From: Bryobacterales bacterium
GTDB lineage: Bacteria; Acidobacteriota; Terriglobia; Bryobacterales; Bryobacteraceae
Reading direction: 5' to 3'
DNA: 64,000 nucleotides
NCBI GenBank assembly: GCA_016713735.1
Contig: JADJOP010000004.1
Location: forward strand, 434,001-498,000
In this document: positions 1 to 9,242 of the stretch, piece after piece
Layout of the letters: each line of letters opens with the position of its first letter
How positions within the stretch are numbered: position 1 is the stretch's first letter
Position numbers and translations under genes: made by a program
The notes under the pieces: model-generated
Told to the model about the DNA's origin: nothing
Database searches by the model: none
The model's input: only the letters and a program-made list of their open reading frames with translations

Positions 1-434
1 TTGCCACCCGGACTCTTAGCGCATCAGGAGTCCGCGGCGGGAGTCCAATCGGTGCGGCCGTGTCCCCCCGCGGTTCCGTCATTCCGACTCCTAACAAGGT
101 AAGTGTAGGTACAGTCCGCCAATGGCGGTTATCGCAACACGCACGCTACTCTTCTGATGCTGGTTGCCCAACTTGTTAATTGAACGAAACTGTATGTTGT
201 CCATTAACAGCGACCTAACTTGACCGCGAAAGGCCCCGCCGAATCGCGACTGCAGCCTCCTGGGTTGCTCCGGAGTACCGGTAACCCCGGCGTATACCTC
301 CGCTACGGTCACCTCTCAAGAGCGCGTACTCCGCCCGCGAGGGCAATCGCCCGCTTCCCACCCTGTTCGCCCAGAGCCGCCACCGTTCTCTCCGCGCGCT
401 GCAGCGCCATGACGGGCTACCCTGGAATTGCTCT
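1..434. other. Left-edge intergenic stretch, no gene seen
   Basis: No reading frame in this stretch resembles a known protein. The short open frames have the arginine/alanine/proline-rich composition expected of unread GC-rich frames. A weak inverted repeat (GTTAAT near 172 and ATTAAC near 204, about 22 nt apart) is the only structure noted. The arfB ribosome-binding region lies at the right end. The left side may hold the end of a neighbouring gene, but nothing supports this. Confidence 0.4.
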
Positions 435-839
435 TTGCCGATCACCATTCCAGATTCCGAACTGACCATCACCTTCGTTCGCGCCTCGGGTCCGGGCGGC
501 CAGAACGTCAACAAAGTGTCCACCGCCGTTCAGTTGCGCTTCGATGCCGGCCACTCTCGCTTGCTTCCCGACGACGTACGGCAGCGCCTCTTGAAGATAG
601 CTGGCAATCGCGCCACTAAAGATGGCGTGTTGATCATCACGTCCCACGTTCACCGCACGCAGGAGGCAAATAGAGCCGAGGCCCGGGCGAGACTGGATGA
701 ACTCGTCGCCCGCGCTCAAGTTGTACCGAAAGCCCGCCGCCCAAGCCGGCCTACGCTTGGCTCCAAGATTCGCCGGCTCAAGGAGAAATCTCAACGATCC
801 GCCTCCAAGAAATTCCGCGGCCGGGCGAACGACGACTGA
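435..839 (+). CDS. arfB: Peptidyl-tRNA hydrolase ArfB (YaeJ-type ribosome rescue factor)
   Basis: A 134-residue protein with the class I release-factor catalytic core. Residues around 16-24 read ASGPGGQNVNK, containing the invariant GGQ that hydrolyses peptidyl-tRNA, followed by STAVQLRFD. The C-terminal 35 residues are rich in Lys/Arg (SKIRRLKEKSQ), like the basic tail with which ArfB enters the empty mRNA channel of stalled ribosomes. Length and architecture fit ArfB (about 140 aa) rather than full RF1/RF2, which are over 350 aa. The start is a TTG at 435; no in-frame ATG or GTG precedes it closely, and the family N-terminus (…IPDSEL) begins here. It is a lone gene, convergent with the large minus-strand operon that ends at 1057. 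Confidence 0.92.
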   Translation: MPITIPDSELTITFVRASGPGGQNVNKVSTAVQLRFDAGHSRLLPDDVRQRLLKIAGNRATKDGVLIITSHVHRTQEANRAEARARLDELVARAQVVPKARRPSRPTLGSKIRRLKEKSQRSASKKFRGRANDD

Positions 840-1028
840 GCGGGTTCATACTGCCCCGCAATGCATTGCTGAGACTGTCTGGAAGGCCGCCGCGGATGGC
901 CCCGGTCCGAAAGGCCCACGATCCGCGGCATCACGCAATGCATCCCAATAGGATCGGACGTCCGGCCAACGGCAACCTGCGGCCCAACGGCCCACCGTGC
1001 CCCTTCAACCACCTGGAGTGGCGGAAGG

Positions 1029-1045
1029 GCGGAGTTACCCTCCGC
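1029..1045 (-). terminator. Possible terminator hairpin after the minus-strand operon
   Basis: GCGGAG (1029-1034) and CTCCGC (1040-1045) form a perfect 6-bp stem with a 5-nt loop, about 12 nt beyond the last stop codon of the operon (1057). There is no clear T-tract on the minus strand, so intrinsic termination is only a possibility. Confidence 0.35.
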
Positions 1046-1056
1046 GCGATCAGGCG

Positions 1057-3837
1057 CTACCTGCTCATCGAGTTGGAAAGAGCCGCCGCATTCCACGCCG
1101 AAGCGGCAATGGCTACGGCGTCGGCGCCGGAATCGCGCCAGAGGATCTCCGCGGTTACAACCTTCGACTCGCCGGGGGCCAGCCAGAAGTAATTGTCGGA
1201 AGCGAAGAAGGAGCGCCTCGCGCCTGTGATATCGACCTTCACGGGAAATGCCGGGTGCTTGCCCGTGTTCCGGATGCGCACCTGAATCTCCGTCCGCCCT
1301 TGCGCGGCGGGCTTCTTGTGAAGCATCTCAAGCGCCAGCGAGGTGGCGTTGGCGGCGACCGCCGGCTTGAGCCAGGGCCCCCTGTCGAGCGACGGCCACT
1401 CTTTGGGGGCTTGCCGGAACCCGGCCAGGACGTTCGGGTCGGAGAGCATGTTGAGAATTCTCGGGTGGTACACCGATCGCGAAACGAGAGCGCCGGAGGC
1501 ATCGCGGAGTTCCATCAACAGGAAGATGTAGCAGTCGCCCTTTGCCGGCAGCGGGAAGGCGCCAAGCGACGCCGTGGCGACCGATGGGCCAGGCTTCAAC
1601 ACCACCGGCGCGCTGCGCTTCCAGATCTCCGTGAAGCGTTCGTCGAGAATGCGCGCGCTGACGGTAAGGCCTGCGCGTCCCGCCGCCTCTGCGTTGGTCA
1701 CCGCCGCCTGGATGGGAATGGTCTCGCCCGGCGCGAGCAGAAGATGCTCCAGTTTCGCCAGCACGTGGACAGGCTCGTAGGTGCGCTTCAGGAAATAGTA
1801 AGGCGCGGTGGGGTGGCCGAAGCCGTCCACCAACTGGATGGCAACGACCGGCCAGGGACGTTTGAATACCCATGGCATCAGTCCCGCCGTGGTCGGGTAG
1901 TTGGCCTGCAAGAGTTCCGACAGCACCTGGTAGAACTCGCCCGCGCCGATCTGCGTGGCTTCCGAGAGAACCTCCAGCGACGGCTCGGCCGTATCTTCAA
2001 TGTGGCTTGCGCGGCTCAACATGCGCGGCACGCGGCTCGGCGCGTACTCGACAAAATGATGGCGGAAGTCAGGGAAACGGTCGGCAAAGTCCTTGTCGAA
2101 CATGCGCGAGAGGGGCTTGGTGAGTTCCCGTGCATCCACCACCTCGCGCAGCGTCTCGGCGTTCGGAATGTTGTGCATCCCGGTTTCGCTCATGTAAGGC
2201 AGGAAGGGGAACTTGCGCCCATACCATGTGGGGTCCATGTCCGGATAGTCGTGCATGCTGCCGTTGTCGGGCGAGGTGCGGCGGAAGGGCCGGCTGGGGT
2301 CAAAGTCGGCGAACGAGCGTTCCATGATTCCCACCGCGGCGGCGTTGCCCTCGGCATACGGATTGAATTCGTTGCCGCCGCAGTAAAGCGCCAGCGCGGG
2401 GTGATTTCGTAAGCGGAAGATGGTCTGCATCACCTGGGCCTCCCACACCGGCTGCGGCAAGTCAGGATTGATGCCGTTGCCGATCGGGAAGTCCTGCCAG
2501 ACGAGGATGCCGAGTTCATTCGCCGCCGAGTAAAACGACTCCGGCTCGAGGATGCCTCCGCCCCAGATGCGCACCATCTGAATGCCGGCGTTGCGGGCGG
2601 CGCTGAGCAGCCAGTGATACTTGTCGCGGTTAACGTCCAGCAGCATGTCGGCGGGCATCCAGTTCACGCCCTTCATGAAAAACTTGCGGCCGTTGACTGA
2701 GAACTGCCATTCCGACCATCGGTCGGCCTGCCGCGGGCCAGGCGTCATTTCGAGGTTCAGTGTGCGGATGCCGTAATCGAACTCGATCGCATCCACCGCG
2801 GTGGTCCCATCGCGTAGCGTGAGCCGGGCACGGTAGAGGTGCGGTTTGCCCAGGCCGTTCGGCCACCAGAGCTTGGGCGCCGGAACCACGACGTCCCTCT
2901 CCACCCAATTCCGGCCGGTGAGAGCCGATGTCTTGATGGTGGTCTTGAATTCCGGCTTCCCGCTGGCGCGGTCGAGCAGTTCGAAGTCCACAGCCAGCGG
3001 CTTCGTGTTCTGGAGGTCCTTCCAATACTCGCGGTAATAGCGCATCTGCTCGTTGCCGGTGGCATGGAGTTTGTATTCCAACGAATGGGCGCCGCGCATG
3101 AGTTCCACGCTGAGATGAAGAGTCGCCTGCGCCGCGGTGGCGGCCTTGGTTGTAAGAAACGGCCGCTCCAGATGCTCCGGGCCGGTGAAGTCGAGCCGCG
3201 CTCCCTGCCACATCCCGACCGAGAAGAACATCTCGCCGCCCGTGCCGCCTGAAATCACCCAGGGCTTGATCGTGCGGCCGGGGTTACGCGGGTCGTAAGT
3301 TGCTTTCCTTCCCCAATTGCCGGCGCGGACCTCCACGAGGATCTCGTTCTCAACCCCGGGCTTGATGCGCTTTGCCACCTCCACCACCGGCCCGCCGAAC
3401 ATCCCTTCGTGCTCGCCGAGCAGCGCGCCATTCATCCAGATGCGTGCGAAATAGTCGATGCCCTCAAAGGTGAGAAACGCATAGCCGCCCGCCGGCATCG
3501 CAGGCGCAACAAATCGCTTCTTGTAATACCAGACCTTCTCGTCGACCCAAGCGTATTTCGACGAGTTCAGGTTGTGATAGGGGTGCGGCAGTTCGCCCGC
3601 CTTGTGCAGCGCCATCTGCACCGATGTCGGCTCGGAAACTCTGATCCACTTCGAAACTTCTGAAACTCCGGCAGCATCGGCGGCTTGCCGATCCAGCCAG
3701 CCGAGTTGCCAGTCCCGGGAGAGGTCGACATGGCTGGCCCCGCTGCGCGGGAATGCGTAATACGGCTGCCAAAGCTCCTTAGAGGGTGCGGCGCACAGGG
3801 TCGCCATCGCGAACAGAATGCATGCTGCGGAGCGCAT
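1057..3837 (-). CDS. Exported GH2 beta-mannosidase-like glycoside hydrolase
   Basis: A 926-residue GH2-type enzyme (jelly-roll sugar-binding domain, immunoglobulin-like domain, TIM barrel). The chosen ATG at 3837 begins MRSAACILFAMATLCAA, a clear signal peptide; the open frame upstream overlaps the preceding gene and is not credible. Family marks are WWPNGLGKPHLY (about 324-335), FFMKGVNWMPAD (about 386-397), the acid/base glutamate in GGNEFNPY (about residue 490), and the probable nucleophile glutamate in MSETGM (about 551). In GH2 mannosidases these two glutamates hydrolyse terminal beta-mannosides. It is the last gene of a tight operon, starting one base after the aldolase stop. GH2 beta-galactosidase or beta-glucuronidase activity cannot be excluded, but the layout favours mannosidase. 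Confidence 0.85.
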   Translation of the reverse strand: MRSAACILFAMATLCAAPSKELWQPYYAFPRSGASHVDLSRDWQLGWLDRQAADAAGVSEVSKWIRVSEPTSVQMALHKAGELPHPYHNLNSSKYAWVDEKVWYYKKRFVAPAMPAGGYAFLTFEGIDYFARIWMNGALLGEHEGMFGGPVVEVAKRIKPGVENEILVEVRAGNWGRKATYDPRNPGRTIKPWVISGGTGGEMFFSVGMWQGARLDFTGPEHLERPFLTTKAATAAQATLHLSVELMRGAHSLEYKLHATGNEQMRYYREYWKDLQNTKPLAVDFELLDRASGKPEFKTTIKTSALTGRNWVERDVVVPAPKLWWPNGLGKPHLYRARLTLRDGTTAVDAIEFDYGIRTLNLEMTPGPRQADRWSEWQFSVNGRKFFMKGVNWMPADMLLDVNRDKYHWLLSAARNAGIQMVRIWGGGILEPESFYSAANELGILVWQDFPIGNGINPDLPQPVWEAQVMQTIFRLRNHPALALYCGGNEFNPYAEGNAAAVGIMERSFADFDPSRPFRRTSPDNGSMHDYPDMDPTWYGRKFPFLPYMSETGMHNIPNAETLREVVDARELTKPLSRMFDKDFADRFPDFRHHFVEYAPSRVPRMLSRASHIEDTAEPSLEVLSEATQIGAGEFYQVLSELLQANYPTTAGLMPWVFKRPWPVVAIQLVDGFGHPTAPYYFLKRTYEPVHVLAKLEHLLLAPGETIPIQAAVTNAEAAGRAGLTVSARILDERFTEIWKRSAPVVLKPGPSVATASLGAFPLPAKGDCYIFLLMELRDASGALVSRSVYHPRILNMLSDPNVLAGFRQAPKEWPSLDRGPWLKPAVAANATSLALEMLHKKPAAQGRTEIQVRIRNTGKHPAFPVKVDITGARRSFFASDNYFWLAPGESKVVTAEILWRDSGADAVAIAASAWNAAALSNSMSR

Positions 3838-3838
3838 A

Positions 3839-4540
3839 TTAAAGCCTCTTGTGCCTCTCAAATACTGCAACGGGGTCGTCGCCTCGGGCGAACTCCACCC
3901 GCGCCGTGTCTTCGATGCCGATAATGCGCTCGCACTCTTCCAGAACCGGAATCGTGAGATCGCGCGGGATGACGACCACGCCATCGAAGTCGCCGAAGAT
4001 GAAGTCGCCGGGGTGGACGATGATCGATTCGCTCAATTCGCCGTGGATGCGGATGGGCACCTGGTAGTCGAGCATCATCCAGCGCCCGAACGCTTCCACC
4101 GGGTTGCGGTAGCGGCAAAAGACCGGGAACTCCATCTTCACAAGGTGCGAGCTGTCGCGGACCCCGCCATCGACCAGCGCCCCCACGGCGCCGTGCGCGC
4201 GGGCCGTCGTAGCGCTCAATTCGCCATACAGGGCGACATGAAACGGCGTGCCCGCATCGCGCACTTCAATACACGGGAAGCTCATCTGCTTGATCATGGC
4301 GAGCCGCTTATAACGCTTGGACTCGTCCTTTTCCGTGGAGACCGTTCCTTTCACGGTGAAGGCCGGGCCGGCGAGTTTCATCTCCGCATGCAGCGCCGTG
4401 AGCTTGTGCGACACAGCCTGGTTCGGATGCCCCATGTGCTCCAGGACATCGAAGATGAGACCTCCATAGAGCTTGCGGTAGCGTTCACAAATCGAGGCCA
4501 TCTCAGTGTGGCCCCCGTTGGTTGAGTTGGCAGGATTCAT
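3839..4540 (-). CDS. RraA/HMG-aldolase family protein (probable 2-keto acid aldolase)
   Basis: A 233-residue protein of the RraA-like superfamily, which includes 4-hydroxy-4-methyl-2-oxoglutarate aldolases and was formerly labelled demethylmenaquinone methyltransferase. Visible family motifs are GALVDGGVRDS (about 115-125), carrying the Arg-Asp pair that binds the keto acid and metal, and GDFIFGDFDGVVVIP near 185-200. The ATG at 4540 overlaps the SDR stop as ATGA, so translation is probably coupled. An alternative start is the Met of MASICERY about 13 residues in. With a sugar-acid dehydratase and an SDR in the same operon, a role in splitting a 2-keto-3-deoxy sugar acid to pyruvate plus an aldehyde is a reasonable inference. 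RNase E regulation is unlikely here. Confidence 0.8.
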   Translation of the reverse strand: MNPANSTNGGHTEMASICERYRKLYGGLIFDVLEHMGHPNQAVSHKLTALHAEMKLAGPAFTVKGTVSTEKDESKRYKRLAMIKQMSFPCIEVRDAGTPFHVALYGELSATTARAHGAVGALVDGGVRDSSHLVKMEFPVFCRYRNPVEAFGRWMMLDYQVPIRIHGELSESIIVHPGDFIFGDFDGVVVIPRDLTIPVLEECERIIGIEDTARVEFARGDDPVAVFERHKRL

Positions 4541-5286
4541 AGGAGAAGACCTCCGTCTATATAAAAAGTCGAGCCGGTAATGTAGCTTCCTTCGGCTGAG
4601 ACCAGCAGCACGGCCGCCGCCGTCAGATCGTCTACCGAGCCGATCCGCCGCAGCGGGATCATCTCGATCACTCGTTGTTTGTACGCGTCGTCGGCGAGGA
4701 CGGCGCGGTTGATGTCGGTGAGGATGGCGCCCGGCGAAAGCGAGTTCACCCGGATGCCCAGCGGCGCCCATTCCAGCGCCATGCAGCGCGTCATCAGCTT
4801 CATGCCGCCCTTGGCTATGGTGTAGATCGAGTTGTTGCGATGCGCCTGCTCGTCGTGGACGCTGGCGATGTTCAACACCGCCCCGCCGCCCGTCTTCGCC
4901 ATCTCGCTCGCCGCGCGCTGCGCCAGGAAATAAGCGCCGCGGAGGTTGACGTTGAACACGGCGTCCCATTGTTCCGGAGCCGCATCGAGGATGGGAACGC
5001 GCCTGTCGATCGCCGCGTTATTGACCAGGATGTCCACCCGGCCGAAGTGTGTGAGCGCGCACTGAACGAGACCTTCGTGGCTGGCAAGGTTGCCCACATC
5101 AGCCTGATGCGCGACGGCTCGGCCGCCAACGCTTTCGATCGTTTGGACCACGCCCGCCGCGGCCTCCGCCGAAGCCGAGTAATTCACCACCACGGCCGCG
5201 CCTTCCCGCGCGTATGCCTGCGCGATGGCCGCGCCAATGCCGCGCCCCGCCCCCGTCACAATAGCTACCTTGTCCTTGAGCTTCAC
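4537..5286 (-). CDS. Short-chain dehydrogenase/reductase
   Basis: A 249-residue classical SDR. The Rossmann motif TGAGRGIG is at about 11-18, NNAA at about 88-91, the catalytic Ser is in NIASVH (about 140), and YTIAK supplies the Tyr/Lys pair (about 155-159). SPGAI and a C-terminal IDGG also match the family. Asn/Tyr at the end of the second strand (VVVNYSAS) suggests NADP is possible, but this is not decisive. The start is GTG at 5286, overlapping the sulfatase stop by GTGA; the stop in turn overlaps the aldolase ATG. Between a dehydratase/glycosidase block and an aldolase, it plausibly oxidises a sugar lactone or a 2-keto-3-deoxy acid. The substrate cannot be read from sequence. Confidence 0.88.
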   Translation of the reverse strand: MKLKDKVAIVTGAGRGIGAAIAQAYAREGAAVVVNYSASAEAAAGVVQTIESVGGRAVAHQADVGNLASHEGLVQCALTHFGRVDILVNNAAIDRRVPILDAAPEQWDAVFNVNLRGAYFLAQRAASEMAKTGGGAVLNIASVHDEQAHRNNSIYTIAKGGMKLMTRCMALEWAPLGIRVNSLSPGAILTDINRAVLADDAYKQRVIEMIPLRRIGSVDDLTAAAVLLVSAEGSYITGSTFYIDGGLLL

Positions 5287-6713
5287 GCAGCCTCCTTCCG
5301 ATGCAGCAGCCGGCTGAGCCTGCCCGTCTCGCGCGAGTACTGCGGCTCACCTGCCACGTTCACGTTCTCCCCAGGGTCAGTTGCGTGGTCGTACAACTCG
5401 ATCGCCTCCGGCGCTTGCCCCGGCGCGGCCCATTCCGTATAGCGAAAGCGGCCATCGGTGACCGACCGTCCCATCCGCTTCCCCCGCGGGTACTGCGTGT
5501 AGGCCACGCGTTGCCAGCGCATTTCCGGTCCGGCCATGGCGCGCCTCACGTCTTCGCCCTCGATGGCGGCCGGCGGTTTGAGCCCGCACAGCCCGGCCAC
5601 GGTCGGATAGACATCCAGGAGCTCAACCACCGTCCTCGATCGGAACCCGCGCCCGAAACGAGGCGGCGCGATGAGGAGTGGAACGCGAGCCGAGGTCTCG
5701 AAGTTAGTGTGCTTGCGGCCCCACATGTCGTGTTCGCCGATCTGGTAGCCGTTATCGCCCAGCAGGACGACGAGAGTCTTGTCGCGCAAGCCAAGCCTGT
5801 CGAGTTCATCCAGCACAAGGCCGATCTGCGCGTCGACGTAGCTGATGGAGGCGAGATAACCATGCAGCAGCTTCCTGCCCAGCTCTTCCGTGATCGGGCC
5901 TTCCTTGGGGATGTCGGTAAAGTGACGCAGCTCGGAGGTGTCCACCACCGAGTACGGGGGCGCCCCCCGCGGCGTGAAGCGGTTGTCCGGCAGTCGCAGA
6001 TCCTCACGCCTGTAAAGGTCCCAATACTTCGTTGGAGCGACGAAAGGAAGATGCGGCTTGTAGAAGCCGACTCCCAGGAAGAACGGCTCGTTCCCCCGCT
6101 TGCGCAGGAAGGCCATGGCGCGTTGTGCCACCTCGCCATCGCTCAATTCGCCGTCGGCAACGGTGGTCCGCTCCATCGCCAGCGAACGAATCGGCCGTAT
6201 GATCCCGGCCGCGCGGTCCTTGCGGTACGACTCCATATCGGCATCCAGCAGCGCCTTGCCTTCGGGGCCATACACTGACCTCACCGGAAGCTCTTGCCCG
6301 TCGCTCCAACTCGCCGCGTCATCCATGTTGCCGATCGTTGGCGCGGTTCCGGCGAGGTGGAAGATCTTGTAGATCCCGTGCGCGTAGTAGCCGTTGTTCT
6401 TGTACAACTGGGGCAGCGTCACGGCAGCGGGCACCGTGGATCGGAAGTGCGTCGTGAGGTCGTAGACCTTCGTCGTGTCCGGCCGCAAGCCGGTGAGAAA
6501 CGAAGTGCGCGACGGCGAACACAAGGCCATCTGGCAGTAGGCGCGTTCGAACGCCACGCCCCGCGCCGCAAGCCGGTCGATGTTCGGCGACTTCACCACG
6601 CGATCTCCGTAGCAGCCCAGCTGCGGCCGCAGATCGTCCACTGTGATGAAGAGCACGTTCGGCCGCTCAGGTGCGAGCAAAGAAGCCAGCAGCGCCCTGC
6701 GCGAAAGACTCAC
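5283..6713 (-). CDS. Type I sulfatase (iduronate-2-sulfatase-like)
   Basis: A 476-residue arylsulfatase-fold enzyme. The formylglycine site is CSPSR with Cys65, the canonical C-x-P-x-R modified by a formylglycine-generating enzyme. Metal-binding aspartates are in FITVDDLRP (26-27) and LLGDNGYQIGEH (about 318-329). Phrases such as GVGFYKPHLPFVAP and VELLDVYPTVAGLCGL are typical of iduronate-2-sulfatase-like S1 members. The N-terminus (SRRALLASLLA) looks like a short twin-arginine-type leader running straight into the fold, so export is likely but not certain. The start is GTG at 6713, overlapping the GH10 stop (GTGA). It should remove sulfate esters from the polysaccharide attacked by the neighbouring GH10, GH5-like and GH2 enzymes. 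Confidence 0.88.
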   Translation of the reverse strand: MSLSRRALLASLLAPERPNVLFITVDDLRPQLGCYGDRVVKSPNIDRLAARGVAFERAYCQMALCSPSRTSFLTGLRPDTTKVYDLTTHFRSTVPAAVTLPQLYKNNGYYAHGIYKIFHLAGTAPTIGNMDDAASWSDGQELPVRSVYGPEGKALLDADMESYRKDRAAGIIRPIRSLAMERTTVADGELSDGEVAQRAMAFLRKRGNEPFFLGVGFYKPHLPFVAPTKYWDLYRREDLRLPDNRFTPRGAPPYSVVDTSELRHFTDIPKEGPITEELGRKLLHGYLASISYVDAQIGLVLDELDRLGLRDKTLVVLLGDNGYQIGEHDMWGRKHTNFETSARVPLLIAPPRFGRGFRSRTVVELLDVYPTVAGLCGLKPPAAIEGEDVRRAMAGPEMRWQRVAYTQYPRGKRMGRSVTDGRFRYTEWAAPGQAPEAIELYDHATDPGENVNVAGEPQYSRETGRLSRLLHRKEAA

Positions 6714-8047
6714 AGGCCCTCCACACGTAAGGCCTGCGTGGACGTGCCCTTTTTCAAATCGAACTCAACCACCGTCTCCTTGCCGCCACGGCGCACCTTG
6801 GCGCGGTAGCCGCCACGGAAGCCGCGAAACGTGACCGAACCCGCTCCGTCCGCCGTTCCGCTGAACTTCGTCGTCCACTCCTCGCGAATCAGCTTGCGCA
6901 GCGCGGCATACGAGGGCTTCTCGCTGAAATCACGGCGCAGCAGTCCGCCCCGCCACTTGTCCTCGCCAGGCACGGCTGTGTCATCGACCAGGTTCCACCA
7001 CGTCACCGCTTCCACGTTGGGATGACTGAACCAGGCGCGGTAGAAGTCGCGCGTCATCTCGGCCTGCGCCTGTTCGCCATCGGCCGTGGCGGGCAGCGTG
7101 GGGATGGTGATCTCGGTCACATGCAGCGGCTTGCCGAACCGGCCATAGAGATCCAGGATGCGGAAGACCTTGTCCGGCGTCAGCGCCCGGCCCTCACGGA
7201 CATCCTGGTGCTGGCCCTCGGAAAAGAAGTGGAACTGCAGACCGATCGCGTCCACACGCGCGCCCCGCGCCATCAGGTTGGAGATGAGCAGGTAGTACGG
7301 ACTGTATTCGTCGCGGTCGTTTGACCACAGCGCCGTGGTTTCGTTGATCAGCAGCGTGGCCTCCGGCGGAAAAAGCCGGTTGGCGAGTTCAAAGGCGCGA
7401 AACACATAGTCGCGAGGCATCGGCACGTTGATGTGCCGGGCGATTGATTCGTTGACGACATCCCAAACGGGAATCCGGCGGCCGTACCGCGAAACCGTTC
7501 GCTCCACGCTCTGCCAGATCAGCCGTTCCCGCTCGCGAGGATTCTCTGTCAGCCACTCCGGCAGCTGGTGCGTCGGGTTGTCCCACACCAGTGTGTGGCC
7601 CTTGGTGGTCAGCCCATGCTTGGCCGCCCAGGCCAGAACGGTCTCCGGCGGCGGGCGGCGGTAGATCGGTTCGCTCGTTGAGTCGTAGCGGACCACGCCC
7701 GGCCGCGGCTCGATGCCCCGCCAGTAGAACGGAATGGTCACGAAGTTGAACAGGCCTGTGAAGGCGCGCGCGAACTGTTCGTTTTCTTCGCGCTTCGAAA
7801 AACCATCGACCATAAACCCGTTGGCGCCGAAGAGAAACTCATGGCGCACGAGTTCAGCCTCAACGCTCGCTCCGGAAACCGGTTTGCCCTGTGCGTCGAC
7901 CACGCGCAGCGTCACCCAACTGGTGCGATTGGCGCGGATTCCTTCCTCGATGCGCGCCGTCACCTCGGGCTTTGCCCAGGCCGCGCGCCTCACCTCGTCC
8001 TGGGCCAGCAGCGGCAACGCGAGCAGCGGCAGCAGCAGGAGTTTCAT
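6710..8047 (-). CDS. Secreted GH10 endo-1,4-beta-xylanase-like enzyme
   Basis: A 445-residue protein starting at ATG 8047 (MKLLLLPLLALPLLAQ, signal peptide). Residues about 40-70 form a small carbohydrate-binding-like beta segment (VTLRVVDAQGKPVSGASVE), and the rest is a GH10 barrel. Diagnostic motifs are KGHTLVWDNP (about 149-158), WDVVNES with the acid/base glutamate near 200, GLQFHF (about 269-274), and HVTEI with the nucleophile near 312. The family hydrolyses internal beta-1,4-xylosidic bonds. It starts 4 nt after the dehydratase stop and its own stop overlaps the sulfatase GTG. The combination with a sulfatase suggests a modified or sulfated xylan or mixed hemicellulose rather than plain plant xylan; this is inference. 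Confidence 0.9.
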   Translation of the reverse strand: MKLLLLPLLALPLLAQDEVRRAAWAKPEVTARIEEGIRANRTSWVTLRVVDAQGKPVSGASVEAELVRHEFLFGANGFMVDGFSKREENEQFARAFTGLFNFVTIPFYWRGIEPRPGVVRYDSTSEPIYRRPPPETVLAWAAKHGLTTKGHTLVWDNPTHQLPEWLTENPRERERLIWQSVERTVSRYGRRIPVWDVVNESIARHINVPMPRDYVFRAFELANRLFPPEATLLINETTALWSNDRDEYSPYYLLISNLMARGARVDAIGLQFHFFSEGQHQDVREGRALTPDKVFRILDLYGRFGKPLHVTEITIPTLPATADGEQAQAEMTRDFYRAWFSHPNVEAVTWWNLVDDTAVPGEDKWRGGLLRRDFSEKPSYAALRKLIREEWTTKFSGTADGAGSVTFRGFRGGYRAKVRRGGKETVVEFDLKKGTSTQALRVEGL

Positions 8048-8051
8048 CGAG

Positions 8052-9242
8052 CTACCACCCCGGATTGATCGGGAACCAGTCCGCGTTGCGGGTGTCTTCA
8101 TGGAACCGCGCATAGTAGTCGCCTTCTTTCTCAAATAGCTCCGTGTAGCGGCCCATCCGGTCTTCGTCGAGCGTCACGCCGAGACCGGGGCCAGTGGGGA
8201 CCTTATAGCGCCCCTCTTCGGGCTGCATCAGGCCGCCTTCGATGATGTCGTCCAGCAAGTGGTGGTAATGCGCATCGGCGTCGTAGCTCAGGTTGGGCAG
8301 CGTCGCGCAGGTGTGGATCATCGCCGCCATCGTCACACCCAGCTCGCTTCCGCTGTGCATCGACAACCCCCAGCGGAAGCAGTCGCACAGTGTGGAGAGC
8401 GTCTTCACCCCGCGCACGCCTTCCCAGTAGTAGATGTCGCTCAGGATGATGTCCACCGAGTTCATGGCGATCCCGGCGGCGACATGCTCGAAGTTCGTCA
8501 CGCACATGTTCGTGGCCAGCGGCAGCGAGGTGCGCTCTTTCACGCGTGCCATCCCCTCCAGACCCCACGTCGGGTCTTCCAGGTACTCCAGCCGGCACTC
8601 TTCCAGCGCGTGCGCCACATGAATCGCCGTGCCCCGCGACCAGTATCCATTCGGATCCAGCCGCAGCCCGAACCGCGGCCCGAACTCCGCGCGCAGCGCC
8701 TTGATCACGTCCACGTCGTGGTCTGGAGGCAGCACGCCGCACTTCAGCTTGGCCGACTTGAATCCATACCGGGCCACGAGCTCGCGCGTCCAGCGCACCA
8801 TCTGCTCCGGCGTTGTCTCTCCGCCCTTGCCGCCCTCTTCATACCGGTAGAAGAGATAGGCGCTGAAGGGAACCGAGTCGTGCAGCTTGCCGCCGATGAG
8901 ATCGCACAGCGGCAGGTTAGCCGCCTTGGCTTGAATATCGAGACACGCCAGCTCAATGGCCGCATAGAGCCGGGGATTCGATAGGTAATAAATCTGCCGC
9001 AGCGTCTTCTGCTTGATGCGCTCCAGTGCGTAGGGGCTCTCGCCGATGAGACGCGGCTTCAACTTCAGCAGCGCGCCACGTTGGTCCCCGCCGCCCACTT
9101 CGCCGAGGCCGACAATGCCTTCGTCCGTGAAGATCTCCAGGATCGTGCGGATGAAGCGCGCCGGATGGACCCCCGTGGAGTGCCGCAACGGCGCCTCCAA
9201 CGGCAGCAGCACCGTTCTCACGCGCATGTCCGTGATTGTCAT
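8052..9242 (-). CDS. Enolase-superfamily sugar-acid dehydratase (glucarate-dehydratase subgroup)
   Basis: A 396-residue enzyme with the enolase-superfamily capping domain and barrel. The K-x-K pair (SAKLKCG, about 165/167) supplies the acid/base lysine. Metal ligands appear as Asp in LRLDPNG (196), Glu in YLEDP (222) and Asn in ATNMCV (245). This Asp-Glu-Asn set is characteristic of the glucarate dehydratase subgroup. Asp in LSD (269) and His in MHSGSELG (296) form the dyad. The start ATG at 9242 overlaps the LamG gene stop (ATGA); the longer open frame upstream lies inside that gene. The expected reaction is syn/anti dehydration of an aldonic or aldaric acid to a 2-keto-3-deoxy acid, feeding the SDR and RraA-type aldolase of the same operon. 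The exact sugar acid is unknown. Confidence 0.87.
   Translation of the reverse strand: MTITDMRVRTVLLPLEAPLRHSTGVHPARFIRTILEIFTDEGIVGLGEVGGGDQRGALLKLKPRLIGESPYALERIKQKTLRQIYYLSNPRLYAAIELACLDIQAKAANLPLCDLIGGKLHDSVPFSAYLFYRYEEGGKGGETTPEQMVRWTRELVARYGFKSAKLKCGVLPPDHDVDVIKALRAEFGPRFGLRLDPNGYWSRGTAIHVAHALEECRLEYLEDPTWGLEGMARVKERTSLPLATNMCVTNFEHVAAGIAMNSVDIILSDIYYWEGVRGVKTLSTLCDCFRWGLSMHSGSELGVTMAAMIHTCATLPNLSYDADAHYHHLLDDIIEGGLMQPEEGRYKVPTGPGLGVTLDEDRMGRYTELFEKEGDYYARFHEDTRNADWFPINPGW

Noticed and set aside
997..2412. 471-codon plus-strand frame opposite the GH2 gene
   Set aside because: It is antisense to a clear GH2 enzyme and has the Arg/Gly/His-rich composition of a shadow frame, with no recognisable domain.
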